Source of the DNA: a candidate division WOR-1 bacterium RIFOXYB2_FULL_45_9
GTDB taxonomy: Bacteria; Margulisbacteria; WOR-1; O2-12-FULL-45-9; XYB2-FULL-48-7
Direction of reading: 5' to 3'
Length of the DNA: 64,000 nucleotides
NCBI GenBank assembly: GCA_001771575.1
Contig: MEUD01000001.1
Coordinates: 1,117,277-1,181,276 of the forward strand
Under the pieces are notes generated by a model. That model saw only the letters and a list, made by a program, of their open reading frames with translations. It was not told the DNA's origin and searched no databases. Shown here one piece after another: positions 15,129 through 23,376 of this stretch. Position numbers and translations under genes: made by a program. Each line of letters begins with the position of its first letter. Position 1 is the stretch's first letter.

Positions 15129-16640
15129 ATGAACAAAAAATATGTATCCTCGGCTCTGCACATTACTTTTATCTACGCGGCTTTTGGCCTTGCCTGGATC
15201 ATCGTGACCGATCTAATAATCGCGAAGCTTGCCGTTTCACCTCACCAAATAACGGCCATGCAAACCTATAAAGGGATAGTTTTCGTCCTCTTCAGCACGC
15301 TAATAATCTTCCTGGTCGCCTACCGGGAAATCGTCATGAAACTTAAGGCCGAGGAACTTCAACAAAAAGCGGAAAAACATTTTAAAGCTTTATTTGAAAA
15401 ATCCGCTACCCCGTCGGTAATATTAAAAGACGGTAAGTTTGCCGAAGCCAACAAGTCCGCTCTGGTCCTCTTCGGCCTTAGCGGATTTGGCGGATTGGCC
15501 AATAACAGTTTCTCCTCGATCTCTCCGGAAAAACAGCCGGACGGACTGCCGTCTAAAGAGAAGGAAAGAAATGAAGTTGATGACGCTATAGCGAAAGGCT
15601 CCAGCCGGTTTGAATGGCTCTTTGCCCGAAAAGACGGATCTCTCTTTTTGACCGAGATCATCATGACTTTGATCGGCTCCCCCGAAGGGCCTGTTTTTTA
15701 CGCCACCTTAAGCGATATTTCTGAACGAAAAAAACGCGAAGACCAGCTTAAAAACAGCGAACAAGCTTATCGCACTCTGGCGGAAAACCTGCCGGGGCTT
15801 GTTTTCCGCTGTCATTTGACCAATGGCCATCAAATGGAGCTTTTTAATAACATGCTCGGTCCATTGACCGGTTACACCCGCGACGAATTGAAAAAGGGGG
15901 ACTTCTGCTCTTTCGACTCGATCATTCATCCAGAAGACAAACAGTATGTTTCCGACACGATCAAAGAAGTGACGCTGAACAATAAGCCATACCGCATTGA
16001 ATTCCGCCTTGTTCATAAGACCGGCGAAATAAAACATGTTATCCAGCGCGGTCGACCGGTCTATGATGAATCAGGAAAAGTCGCCTACATCGACGGGGTC
16101 TTTTTCGATCTAACCGAAAGCAAGCAGGCCGAAACAGCCCTGGCCGAGAGCCAAAAAAAGTTCGAAACCCTATTTGAGGTCTCCCCCAGCCCGATCTTTG
16201 TCGAATCTATAGACGGAAAGGTCCTTGATTGCAACAGCGCCGCCGCCGAACTATTTGGTTACGAAAAAGAAGATTTTTTAAGATTGACCACCGCCGACCT
16301 GGTCCCTCCGGAAGTGGCCGCCACCTTTCCTGCGTTGGTCAAAACCGTGCTGGAAAAAGGAGATTTTCAGGTAGAGGCGCTCAATAAAAAGAAAAACGGG
16401 TCTTATTTTCCGGCTGATGTCCGGATAAAACCGATCAAGATCAACAACCAAAAATGCGTCCTGGTCTCCATTCTTGATCTTACGGAGCGAAAGTCTAGCG
16501 AAAAGAAGACCAAAGAAGAAATGAGCGCGCTAGCCCTGATCAACGAAGCCGCCACCGGACGAGAATTAAAAATGATCAACCTTGAAAAAGAGGTCAACGC
16601 CCTACTTAAAGAACTTGGGCGCGACCCAAAATATAACTAA
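15129..16640 (+). CDS. Membrane PAS-domain sensor without an output domain
   Basis: A protein of 503 residues. Two membrane helices (near 12-33 and 50-68) are followed by three PAS domains: about 80-200 (ALFEKSATPSVILKDGKF), 210-335 (AYRTLAENLPGLVFRC, PAC block ending DGVFFDLTESK) and 340-460 (LFEVSPSPIFVESIDGKVLD, PAC block ending LVSILDLTERK). A short coiled coil (GRELKMINLEKEVNALLKEL) then ends the protein. That coil normally links PAS to a histidine kinase, but no HisKA or ATPase domain follows. It is either an adaptor that signals through a partner or a natural truncation. It heads a unit that may run into ilvD. Confidence 0.85.
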   Translation: MNKKYVSSALHITFIYAAFGLAWIIVTDLIIAKLAVSPHQITAMQTYKGIVFVLFSTLIIFLVAYREIVMKLKAEELQQKAEKHFKALFEKSATPSVILKDGKFAEANKSALVLFGLSGFGGLANNSFSSISPEKQPDGLPSKEKERNEVDDAIAKGSSRFEWLFARKDGSLFLTEIIMTLIGSPEGPVFYATLSDISERKKREDQLKNSEQAYRTLAENLPGLVFRCHLTNGHQMELFNNMLGPLTGYTRDELKKGDFCSFDSIIHPEDKQYVSDTIKEVTLNNKPYRIEFRLVHKTGEIKHVIQRGRPVYDESGKVAYIDGVFFDLTESKQAETALAESQKKFETLFEVSPSPIFVESIDGKVLDCNSAAAELFGYEKEDFLRLTTADLVPPEVAATFPALVKTVLEKGDFQVEALNKKKNGSYFPADVRIKPIKINNQKCVLVSILDLTERKSSEKKTKEEMSALALINEAATGRELKMINLEKEVNALLKELGRDPKYN

Positions 16641-16650
16641 GGAATGCTCC

Positions 16651-16983
16651 ATGACAAAGATCACCGAACTCTTGGAAGGAATTGACGTTCTGGATAAAAA
16701 ATTCATCGGGACCATCGCTTTTCGCGATGAAGAACTGACCCTCCCCGACGGCAGTAAAGTCGCACTTGGCCTTGACGACGGGCATTGGGTCCTGGTCTAC
16801 CAGGAAAAGGCCGGAGCATCGTTTGAAATCTTTGACTACTCCGCGCACGACCGGAAATTGTTCGTCGATAAAAAACCGGGCGGGACCGGGGACCTGGTCC
16901 GTTTTAAAAAGATCGTTCACTATTTTCTGGCCCACGGCCAAACAACCGACCTGATCACCATTCTCCCTCCGGAGGTCGCTTGA
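16651..16983 (+). CDS. Hypothetical protein, 110 residues
   Basis: The start MTKITELLEGIDVLDKKFIG is preceded by a weak GGAA site ten bases after the PAS gene. The protein looks soluble, with alternating beta strands (LTLPDGSKVALGLDDGHWVL, VYQEKAGASFEIFDY) and no known motif. The stop overlaps the next ATG (TGATG). Its place between a PAS sensor and ilvD may mean it belongs to the sensor's output. The family is not recognised. Confidence 0.6.
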   Translation: MTKITELLEGIDVLDKKFIGTIAFRDEELTLPDGSKVALGLDDGHWVLVYQEKAGASFEIFDYSAHDRKLFVDKKPGGTGDLVRFKKIVHYFLAHGQTTDLITILPPEVA

Positions 16984-17207
16984 TGGGCGGGGTTTACGGG
17001 CTCGGCTCGCCGGGTGGCGTTCCGCACGCCAGCGACGAGGCGATCAAACAAGCGAAATATTCGGACATCAAAAGCCAGGCCGGACGGATCGCCTATCACT
17101 GCGCCGCCGGAGCAAGGGCAGGAAAACCGACGATCGAAGAAGGAATTAAGCCGGCCAAAGGGGCCTTAAAATGGATCGCCAAATTACTTGAGGAGGAAAA
17201 TCAATGA
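16983..17207 (+). CDS. Hypothetical protein, 74 residues
   Basis: A small protein with a Gly-rich start ([20 protein letters not shown]) and a helical rest ([20 protein letters not shown]). It is coupled on both sides: its ATG overlaps the upstream stop and its own TGA overlaps the ilvD ATG. GGAGG of the upstream gene's end serves as its site. No known domain is seen. Confidence 0.6.
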   Translation: MGGVYGLGSPGGVPHASDEAIKQAKYSDIKSQAGRIAYHCAAGARAGKPTIEEGIKPAKGALKWIAKLLEEENQ

Positions 17208-18850
17208 GAAGCGACGCCCTAAAAAAACGAGCCCCCATCCGCTCCCTGATCCACGCCACCGGAGTTTCGGCCAAAGAGATGAAAAAACCATTTATCGGAC
17301 TGGCCTCCAGCTTTACCGACCTGGTGCCGGGACACGTTGACATGCGCTCACTGGAAAGGGCGATCGAAAAAGGGATCCATGCCGGCGGAGGGGTCGCCTT
17401 CACCTTTGGCCTCCCCGCTATTTGCGACGGGATCGCCATGGGACACAAAGGGATGCACTACTCGCTCCCCTCTCGCGAACTCATTGCCGATACTATTGAA
17501 TCGGTCGCCGAAGCTCACCAGCTGGACGGACTGGTCCTCTTGACCGCGTGCGACAAGATCACTCCCGGCATGTTGATGGCGGCGGCCAGGCTTGATATCC
17601 CGACCATATTAGTCACCGCCGGACCAATGCTCGCCGGCTGTTATAAAATGACCCGGCTTGATCTGGTCCACGACACTTTTGAGGCTGAAGCTGCTTACAA
17701 ACAGGGAAAGATCGGCAAAGCGGACCTTGATAATTTAACTCTGAACGCTTGTCCGGGCGCCGGCTCCTGCTCGGGCATGTTTACCGCCAATACCATGGCC
17801 TGTGCCGGAGAAGCGCTGGGAATGTCGCTCCCGTATTGCGGCACGTCGCTCGCGGTTTCCTCCAAGAAAAAAATGATCGCCTACGAAAGCGGCCAAAAAA
17901 TTGTCGAGCTGGTCGAAAAACATGTTACTCCCCGCAAGATCATGAATATGAGGGCTTTTACCAACGCCATCCGGATCGACATGGCACTCGGCGGGTCGAC
18001 CAACGCCGTTCTCCACCTGACCGCCATCGCCCGGGAAGCGGGGATCAAACTGCCGGTCGAACTTTTTGACGAGATCAGCAAAGCAACCCCGCATATCACC
18101 AGTCTCCGCCCGGGGGGGGACCATTTTATGGAAGATTTTGAGCACGCCGGCGGGGTCCCGGCCGCGATGCGCGTCCTGCAAAAAATGCTCCTGGACAACC
18201 CGACCGTTTCCGGCCTGACCATTAAACAGATCGCCGCCGCCGGCGAAGTTTTTGACAAAGAGATCATCCGCTCAACCGCCAACCCGTATCACAAGGAGGG
18301 GAGTTTGGCGGTCCTAAAAGGAAACATCGCTCCGGAAGGCGGGGTCGTCAAACAGACCGCGGTTTCTGCCAAGATGATGAAGTTTGCCGGCAGGGCAAAG
18401 GTGTTCGATTCCGAAGATGCCGCCCAAAAAGCGATCCTCGGCGGAAAGGTCAAGTCGGGAGATGTCGTTGTCATTCGCTATGAGGGGCCAAAGGGGGGAC
18501 CGGGGATGAGGGAAATGCTCTACCCCACATCGGCGATCGCCGGCATGGGGTTGTCCGACTCTGTCGCCCTGATCACCGACGGCCGGTTTTCCGGCGGGTC
18601 GCGCGGCCCCTGCATCGGCCACGTCTCTCCGGAAGCGGCGGCCGGCGGGCCAATCGCCATTCTTAAAGACGGAGATATAATTGAGATCGACATTCCTAAC
18701 CGGAAATTAAACGTGAAGTTGAGCGACACGGAGATCAATCTCCGCTTGCGGCAATGGAAAGAACCGAAACCGAAATTCGAGTCCGGCTGGCTGGCTAGAT
18801 ACCAGAAGATGGTCACTTCCGCCAGTACGGGAGCGGTCTTGAAGGCTTAA
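17204..18850 (+). CDS. ilvD: Dihydroxy-acid dehydratase
   Basis: A protein of 548 residues, full length. Motifs [40 protein letters not shown] (a cluster Cys), [18 protein letters not shown] (a cluster Cys) and [17 protein letters not shown] are present. It is an Fe-S enzyme of valine/isoleucine synthesis making 2-keto acids. The start ATG overlaps the previous stop (ATGA) with GAGGAG upstream. The last 17 codons are echoed by a diverged copy at 19490-19543, implying a past rearrangement just downstream. Confidence 0.97.
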   Translation: MRSDALKKRAPIRSLIHATGVSAKEMKKPFIGLASSFTDLVPGHVDMRSLERAIEKGIHAGGGVAFTFGLPAICDGIAMGHKGMHYSLPSRELIADTIESVAEAHQLDGLVLLTACDKITPGMLMAAARLDIPTILVTAGPMLAGCYKMTRLDLVHDTFEAEAAYKQGKIGKADLDNLTLNACPGAGSCSGMFTANTMACAGEALGMSLPYCGTSLAVSSKKKMIAYESGQKIVELVEKHVTPRKIMNMRAFTNAIRIDMALGGSTNAVLHLTAIAREAGIKLPVELFDEISKATPHITSLRPGGDHFMEDFEHAGGVPAAMRVLQKMLLDNPTVSGLTIKQIAAAGEVFDKEIIRSTANPYHKEGSLAVLKGNIAPEGGVVKQTAVSAKMMKFAGRAKVFDSEDAAQKAILGGKVKSGDVVVIRYEGPKGGPGMREMLYPTSAIAGMGLSDSVALITDGRFSGGSRGPCIGHVSPEAAAGGPIAILKDGDIIEIDIPNRKLNVKLSDTEINLRLRQWKEPKPKFESGWLARYQKMVTSASTGAVLKA

Positions 18851-19371
18851 TCGACAATAAATCCGATTTTGCCTTTGGGCTTTTCAGGCGGGATCATAAG
18901 TTGGCGAATTGCATTAAAGACAAGTTGAATCTCAGCATCGTGCTTCTTAAGATGCTTTCCAAATTTCTGTTCCAATAAAGTCAACTTAAGTTCCAAATCC
19001 TTGTGAGTCAACAGTATTTGTTTAAGCCGCGTAAATGTTCGCATGATTTCAATATTAACAAGAACCGCTCTACGGCTGCGCAAAACAGATGAAAGCATTG
19101 CGATCCCTTGTTCTGTAAAAACTCGAGGCAACTTTCGTGTCCCACCCCAACTTGATGTTCCAAATTGGAACTTCAAGTTTGCAAATTCTTCTCTGGACAA
19201 CTGGAACATAAAATCGGCGGGAAAACGAAACAAATTTCTAGCGACAGCTTTATTCAGAGCTTTGGTCGCTACCTCATAAAGTCCGGCCAGGTCTTTGTCC
19301 AACATCACTTTCTGCCCGCGAATCAGATAAATCTTGTTCTCAATCCTCTCGACCGGGATTAACTCCTTCAC
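18847..19371 (-). CDS. ORF6N-domain protein
   Basis: A protein of 174 residues. The N-terminal half is the ORF6N domain ([55 protein letters not shown]), which occurs in phages and as wandering single genes in many bacteria and is thought to bind DNA. The C-terminal half is a helical coil ([20 protein letters not shown]). It starts at GTG 19371 with GAGGTGG six bases upstream. It overlaps ilvD tail to tail by four bases and lies between the two copies of the ilvD end, so it is accessory DNA. Confidence 0.9.
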   Translation of the reverse strand: MKELIPVERIENKIYLIRGQKVMLDKDLAGLYEVATKALNKAVARNLFRFPADFMFQLSREEFANLKFQFGTSSWGGTRKLPRVFTEQGIAMLSSVLRSRRAVLVNIEIMRTFTRLKQILLTHKDLELKLTLLEQKFGKHLKKHDAEIQLVFNAIRQLMIPPEKPKGKIGFIVD

Positions 19372-19489
19372 TCAAACCACCTCTGCGAAAATAACAGCAA
19401 TTATATTGCCAGATATTTTTTTTGGATGTTATGTTATAAGGTGGATATATATTCGGGCATAGTAGCTTATTGGCGGCGAAATTACGTCG
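19372..19489. other. Short gap upstream of the ORF6N gene
   Basis: On the minus strand it contains TATAAT about 38 bases before the GTG start, a likely -10 box for the ORF6N gene. Nothing else is recognised. Confidence 0.35.
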
Positions 19490-19543
19490 CGTTATCAGCG
19501 ACTGGTCACCTCGGCCAGTACCGGCGCGGTGTTGAAGGCTTAA
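19490..19543 (+). pseudogene. Remnant of a second ilvD 3' end
   Basis: These 18 codons read [17 protein letters not shown]-stop and match the end of intact ilvD ([17 protein letters not shown]-stop, 18797-18850) at 15 of 17 residues. By my count 42 of 54 bases are identical, and most differences are synonymous. The frame has a stop shortly upstream, so no gene is left. The pattern means it diverged while still coding, and points to an ilvD homologue replaced or recombined at this spot. Confidence 0.75.
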
Positions 19544-19562
19544 AACTGATCTTGCTTAGTAA

Positions 19563-19590
19563 AAAGCTATGGCCTTACGGTCATAGCTTT
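19563..19590. terminator. Hairpin downstream of the ilvD remnant
   Basis: AAAGCTATGGCC, loop TTAC, GGTCATAGCTTT: a 12-pair stem with one G-T wobble. On the minus strand five T follow, so it could stop transcription coming from the 20142 gene. On the plus strand there is no T run. Confidence 0.5.
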
Positions 19591-19636
19591 GACACAAAAA
19601 ACCAATTTAAGCTTCGCTTGTCCACTGTTAATCGTT

Positions 19637-19669
19637 CCTGAAGGGGGCCGGAACGATGCCCCCTTCAGG
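19637..19669. terminator. Perfect 12-bp hairpin after the secreted orphan
   Basis: CCTGAAGGGGGC, nine-base loop, GCCCCCTTCAGG. It sits eight bases beyond the stop of the minus-strand gene. The plus-strand side is followed by T-rich sequence. The T run is weak either way, so the terminator role is likely but not certain. Confidence 0.6.
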
Positions 19670-19677
19670 ATGATTTT

Positions 19678-20142
19678 CTATTTTCCTTCCTGTGCCGGCT
19701 TAAACTCGTCCGCGTAGCTTTGTTCAAGACCTCCACTTTCAAAATCATCTAATGCCAAACCAATCGCGGTGCTAGACCAAAAATTGGGCATGGTTTTGGA
19801 TCCTTGAATGCCGGTCCCAGTAATCACTGTACTAGAAGACGCTGCTTCATGAGCAAATATTCCATAATTTTTTCCAGAACTAAGGTTAAATTTTGCTCTA
19901 CCATCCGAAGCCCATTTGGTTATGCCAGTTCCTGAAATAGCATTTTCTCCAGAATCAATTTCTATAACACTTACTTGTGCAGCAATCCTTTTATTCTTAT
20001 AGAAACAGGATACGTCCAAGTATCTTATCGTTGTCACAGAAATATTACTTGCTGCTGGGCTCACAGTAGGCAAAGCAAAACTGGAAGAACAGCTAAACAA
20101 AACCATCAAACATGTAATTAGCCCGCTTATCTTTTTTATCAT
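19678..20142 (-). CDS. Secreted orphan protein
   Basis: A protein of 154 residues. It has a signal peptide (LITCLMVLFSCSSSFALP), possibly a lipoprotein signal because of the early Cys. The mature part is Ser/Thr/Gly-rich with short strands (VTTIRYLDVSCFYKNKRIA, ISGTGITKWASDGRAKFNL, SSTVITGTGIQGSK) and an acidic end. There is no known domain. AAGGAG precedes the ATG. It lies in the accessory insertion between ilvD and ilvB and is flanked by strong hairpins. Confidence 0.6.
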   Translation of the reverse strand: MIKKISGLITCLMVLFSCSSSFALPTVSPAASNISVTTIRYLDVSCFYKNKRIAAQVSVIEIDSGENAISGTGITKWASDGRAKFNLSSGKNYGIFAHEAASSSTVITGTGIQGSKTMPNFWSSTAIGLALDDFESGGLEQSYADEFKPAQEGK

Positions 20143-20241
20143 CGTAATTTTCTCCTTTTATTCATTTTATAAAACTCGTCACTATTCATTCTCATCCCAA
20201 CCATCCGATCGACCAAAGGGAAAATCCCAACGGACAAGGAA

Positions 20242-20268
20242 ATTATACCCCCCCCCATAAATATGCAA
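20242..20268 (-). promoter_or_regulatory. Promoter with a G9 tract in its spacer
   Basis: On the minus strand TTGCAT (20268-20263), 15 bases ending in nine G, then TATAAT (20247-20242). It would drive the 19678-20142 gene with a leader of about 93 bases. A homopolymer between -35 and -10 is an arrangement known from phase-variable promoters. Confidence 0.4.
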
Positions 20269-20269
20269 G

Positions 20270-20433
20270 AATAATTTCCCCCAAACCCCATTGGAAGCAT
20301 CATTTTGTTTAAAAATAATTTCTTGCAGATCCGCCCCTGGCGGAAACGTCGCGGTTCCAAGTTTTTTAGTTCGATCACTTAGGAAGCCTTAAGGTTACCC
20401 GTCCGCCTAGGCGGTCAAGCGGTCGGCTTAACT
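20270..20433. other. Intergenic segment with small palindromes
   Basis: The region between the secreted orphan's promoter and the HEPN promoter holds CCGCC-CCT-GGCGG at about 20335 and the 12-base palindrome CCGCCTAGGCGG at 20403-20414. There is no T-box consensus or attenuator-like terminator, and no coding frame I trust. Confidence 0.3.
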
Positions 20434-20461
20434 TTGAAATGGTTCGGTTTTATGGTAAAAT
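20434..20461 (+). promoter_or_regulatory. Leaderless-type promoter of the HEPN-MNT-ilvB operon
   Basis: TTGAAA (20434-20439), 16 bases, TGG directly before TAAAAT (20456-20461), then six bases to the ATG at 20468. No ribosome site is present. Because the following codons copy the ilvB start, this may be the former ilvB promoter. Confidence 0.6.
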
Positions 20462-20467
20462 TAGCGT

Positions 20468-20494
20468 ATGGAAATCTCCGGCGCGCAAGCCTTG
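20468..20494 (+). repeat. Diverged copy of the ilvB 5' end
   Basis: Codons 1-9 (MEISGAQAL) match codons 1-9 of ilvB at 21180-21206 at 24 of 27 bases, all three differences being synonymous third positions. Similarity ends abruptly at codon 10. Confidence 0.85.
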
Positions 20495-20863
20495 AATAAG
20501 TGGTTCAAACAAGCCGATCATGACCTGCAAATGGCTAAAAGTATCATTGAAGATGGCGGCTATGATACTTGCGCTTTCCTTTGCCAGCAAGCGGTTGAAA
20601 AATACCTCAAGGCGCTTTATATCTTTAAAGAACGGAAAAATCCGCCAAAGACTCATCACTTGGACGAATTGGCCAAAGGACTGGCCTGTCCTGATTCTAT
20701 TTTGGATATTGCGCGTGAGCTTTCATCTGATTACATGATATCTCGGTATCCCGATGCGGCGACTTTAGCTCCTTATGAAGAATATACGGTATCTGACGCT
20801 CAAAGCAAGCTCGCCAAAGCCGAAAAAGCAATCGAATGGATTAAATCTCAAATAAAACCATGA
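20468..20863 (+). CDS. HEPN-domain protein (partner of MNT) with an ilvB-derived start
   Basis: A protein of 131 residues. The HEPN fold of the COG2250 type is seen in WFKQADHDLQMAKSIIEDGG, CAFLCQQAVEKYLKALYIF, THHLDELAKGL and the SRYPDA block. Such proteins pair with a minimal nucleotidyltransferase, often as toxin (HEPN) and antitoxin. The first nine residues are the acetolactate synthase start, so the gene is a chimera using the ilvB promoter and initiation region. Its stop overlaps the MNT start (ATGA). Whether this HEPN is an active RNase is open: no clear RX4-6H motif is seen. Confidence 0.88.
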   Translation: MEISGAQALNKWFKQADHDLQMAKSIIEDGGYDTCAFLCQQAVEKYLKALYIFKERKNPPKTHHLDELAKGLACPDSILDIARELSSDYMISRYPDAATLAPYEEYTVSDAQSKLAKAEKAIEWIKSQIKP

Positions 20864-21180
20864 AAAAAGACAAATATATTTCCAAATTCGTAAAACAGCA
20901 TCTGGAAACGATAAGAAGCACTTATAATCCAAAAGGGTTATGGTTTTTTGGCTCAAGAATTACCGGGAAACCGAGCGAAGAAAGTGATATAGATATGGTT
21001 TTGGTATCGGACAAATTCAAGGGAACAAAGTTTATTTACAGAATGAGTGATTTTCTTAAAAAATTTGATTTTCCCAAACATATTGACGCGCTCTGTTACA
21101 CCTTGGAAGAATTTGAGCAAAAAAAGAATGAAATTGGCATAATCAACGAAGCAATCGAAAAAGGAGAAAGAGTTATCTAA
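20860..21180 (+). CDS. MNT-type minimal nucleotidyltransferase
   Basis: A protein of 106 residues. The signature GSRITGKPSEESDIDMVLV provides the GS loop and the paired aspartates (DID) that bind metal, and a further acid lies in HIDALCYT. In characterised HEPN-MNT pairs the MNT protein adenylylates the HEPN toxin to silence it. The stop overlaps the ilvB ATG (TAATG), so ilvB is now translated behind this module. Confidence 0.9.
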   Translation: MKKDKYISKFVKQHLETIRSTYNPKGLWFFGSRITGKPSEESDIDMVLVSDKFKGTKFIYRMSDFLKKFDFPKHIDALCYTLEEFEQKKNEIGIINEAIEKGERVI

Positions 21181-22856
21181 TGGAAATCTCCGGCGCTCAA
21201 GCTTTATTGGAGTCGCTAAAACACGAAGGTGTTGACGTGATCTTCGGTTACCCTGGTGGGGTCGTCCTGCCACTTTACGACGCCATGTACTCATATAAAG
21301 ACGTTAAACATATTCTCGTCCGCCATGAACAAGGGGCGGCTCACGCGGCCGACGGCTACGCCCGGGCGACCGGGAAAGTTGGTGTCTGTCTCGCTACCTC
21401 CGGCCCAGGCGCCACCAACCTGATCACCGGAATTGCCACCGCCTATATGGACTCGATCCCCATGGTCGCGATTACCGGACAGGTCGCGACCCCCTTATTG
21501 GGGCGCGATTCCTTCCAGGAAGCCGACCTGACCGGCATTACCATGCCGATCACCAAACATAACTACCTGGTTAAAAAGACCGAGGATCTCCCGCGGATAA
21601 TCAAAGAAGCCTTTTATATCGCCAGGACCGGCCGTCCCGGCCCGGTCTTGATCGACATCCCAAAAGACGTTTTCGTAAATAAAATTCAATACAAATATCC
21701 GGATAAGGTTGATTTGGAAAGCTACAAGCCAACATACGAAGGGCACCCCAAGCAAATTACCATGGCAATAAAAGCGATCCAGACGGGGCAAAAAGCGGTC
21801 ATCTACGCCGGGGGCGGCGTCATCGCTTCTGACGCGGCCAAAGAGCTTATTGAGCTAGCGGAAAAATGCCACATCCCGGTTACGACCACCATGATGGGTA
21901 TCGGCGGATTTCCTGGAACGCACGAACTCTGTCTGGGGATGCTTGGAATGCATGGCACCGCTTACGCCAATTACGCGGTGACCGAATGCGACCTGCTGAT
22001 CGCTATCGGCGCCCGCTTTGACGACCGGGTCACCGGGCATATCGCCCGTTTTGCTCCCAAAGCCAAGATCATTCACATCGACATCGATCCGGCCGAGATC
22101 GGCAAGAACGTCCGGGTTGATGTACCGATCGTTGGTGACGTAAAAATGGTCCTGCGGGCGATCCTGGCCAAGCTTCCGGCCAAAGAAAAAAACCAGGCCT
22201 GGCTCGACCAGATCAGCGAGTGGAAGAATAAATTTCCTCTCTCCTACAGGCGAGATGGGGGACTCAAGCCGCAATTTATTATTGAAGAGCTTTACGCCCT
22301 GACCAAAGACCGGGAGACGATCATCGTCACCGAGGTCGGTCAGCACCAAATGTGGGCCGGTATGTTCTATAAATATGATAAACCCAGGAATTGGATCTCG
22401 TCCGGCGGTCTGGGGACAATGGGCTATGGCCTGCCAGCCGCGAACGGCGCGCAGTTTGGCCGCCCTAACGCGCTGGTAATCGACATTGCCGGCGACGGGT
22501 CGATCCAGATGAACATTCAGGAGTTGACCACCGCGGTCAACAACCGCCTGCCGATCAAAATATTTGTCCTGGACAATTGCTTTCTCGGAATGGTCCGTCA
22601 GTGGCAGGAGCTGATCTACGACCGGCACTATTCCCATACCCAGTTGTGCAACAATCCCGACCTGGTAAAGATCGCCGAGGCCTACGGGGCGGTCGGCCTG
22701 CGAGTCACCAAAGAGGAAGAAGTCCGGCCGGCCATGGAAAAAGCTTTTGCCATCAACGATCGACCGGTCCTGGTCGACTTTATTACCGCCAAAGAGGAGA
22801 ATGTTTTCCCCTTTGTGCCGCCCGGACAGGCGATCAACGAAATGATCATCGATTAG
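21180..22856 (+). CDS. ilvB: Acetolactate synthase, large subunit
   Basis: A protein of 558 residues, full length. ThDP enzyme motifs: catalytic Glu in RHEQGAAHAADGYARA, ATSGPGATNLITGIA, GARFDDRVTG for the FAD domain, and the diphosphate site GDGSIQMNIQEL...DN near residue 440. It joins two pyruvates (or pyruvate and 2-ketobutyrate) in branched-chain amino acid synthesis. It has no obvious ribosome site of its own apart from the coupled TAATG with the MNT gene. ilvN and ilvC follow. Confidence 0.97.
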   Translation: MEISGAQALLESLKHEGVDVIFGYPGGVVLPLYDAMYSYKDVKHILVRHEQGAAHAADGYARATGKVGVCLATSGPGATNLITGIATAYMDSIPMVAITGQVATPLLGRDSFQEADLTGITMPITKHNYLVKKTEDLPRIIKEAFYIARTGRPGPVLIDIPKDVFVNKIQYKYPDKVDLESYKPTYEGHPKQITMAIKAIQTGQKAVIYAGGGVIASDAAKELIELAEKCHIPVTTTMMGIGGFPGTHELCLGMLGMHGTAYANYAVTECDLLIAIGARFDDRVTGHIARFAPKAKIIHIDIDPAEIGKNVRVDVPIVGDVKMVLRAILAKLPAKEKNQAWLDQISEWKNKFPLSYRRDGGLKPQFIIEELYALTKDRETIIVTEVGQHQMWAGMFYKYDKPRNWISSGGLGTMGYGLPAANGAQFGRPNALVIDIAGDGSIQMNIQELTTAVNNRLPIKIFVLDNCFLGMVRQWQELIYDRHYSHTQLCNNPDLVKIAEAYGAVGLRVTKEEEVRPAMEKAFAINDRPVLVDFITAKEENVFPFVPPGQAINEMIID

Positions 22857-22867
22857 AGGTAAGAAGA

Positions 22868-23350
22868 ATGAGACATATTATTTCGGTAGTAGTTGAAAAC
22901 AAACCAGGGGTCCTGACCCGGGTCGCGGGGCTTTTCGCCCGCCGGGGCTTTAATATTGAAAGTTTGGCGGTCGGCACGACTGAAACCCCGGATATTTCCA
23001 GGATGACGATCGTCGCTGAAGGGGACGAGCAGGACCTGGAACAGATCATTAAACAGCTCTATAAGCTGATCGATACCTTAAAGGTCTTTGATCTGCCGGC
23101 CGATAAAGCGATCGAACGCGAACTGGTCTTGATCAAGGTCGCCGCCAGCGACAAGACCAGGCAGGAAATCAATCAAATAGTCGACATCTTTCGCGGGAAA
23201 ATCGTCGACGTAGCGGAAACATCCATGACCATTGAGATAGTCGGTGATGAGAATAAAGTCCAGGGCGCGGAAAAACTTCTCGCTAAATTCGGCATCCGCG
23301 AACTGGTCAGGACCGGAGTGATCGGCCTCTTGCGAGGCAGTTCCGAGTAA
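22868..23350 (+). CDS. ilvN: Acetolactate synthase, regulatory small subunit
   Basis: A protein of 160 residues. The N-terminal ACT domain ([31 protein letters not shown]) binds the feedback inhibitor valine. The C-terminal domain ([31 protein letters not shown]) completes the subunit. It activates ilvB and makes it feedback sensitive. The start has a weak GAGG at ten bases, 11 bases after ilvB. Confidence 0.97.
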   Translation: MRHIISVVVENKPGVLTRVAGLFARRGFNIESLAVGTTETPDISRMTIVAEGDEQDLEQIIKQLYKLIDTLKVFDLPADKAIERELVLIKVAASDKTRQEINQIVDIFRGKIVDVAETSMTIEIVGDENKVQGAEKLLAKFGIRELVRTGVIGLLRGSSE

Positions 23351-23376
23351 TTTTTTTACAAAAGGGAGAGATTCAC

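Noticed and set aside
20139-20378. 79-codon frame before the secreted orphan
   Set aside because: No ribosome site, no plausible protein pattern, and it covers the G9 promoter.
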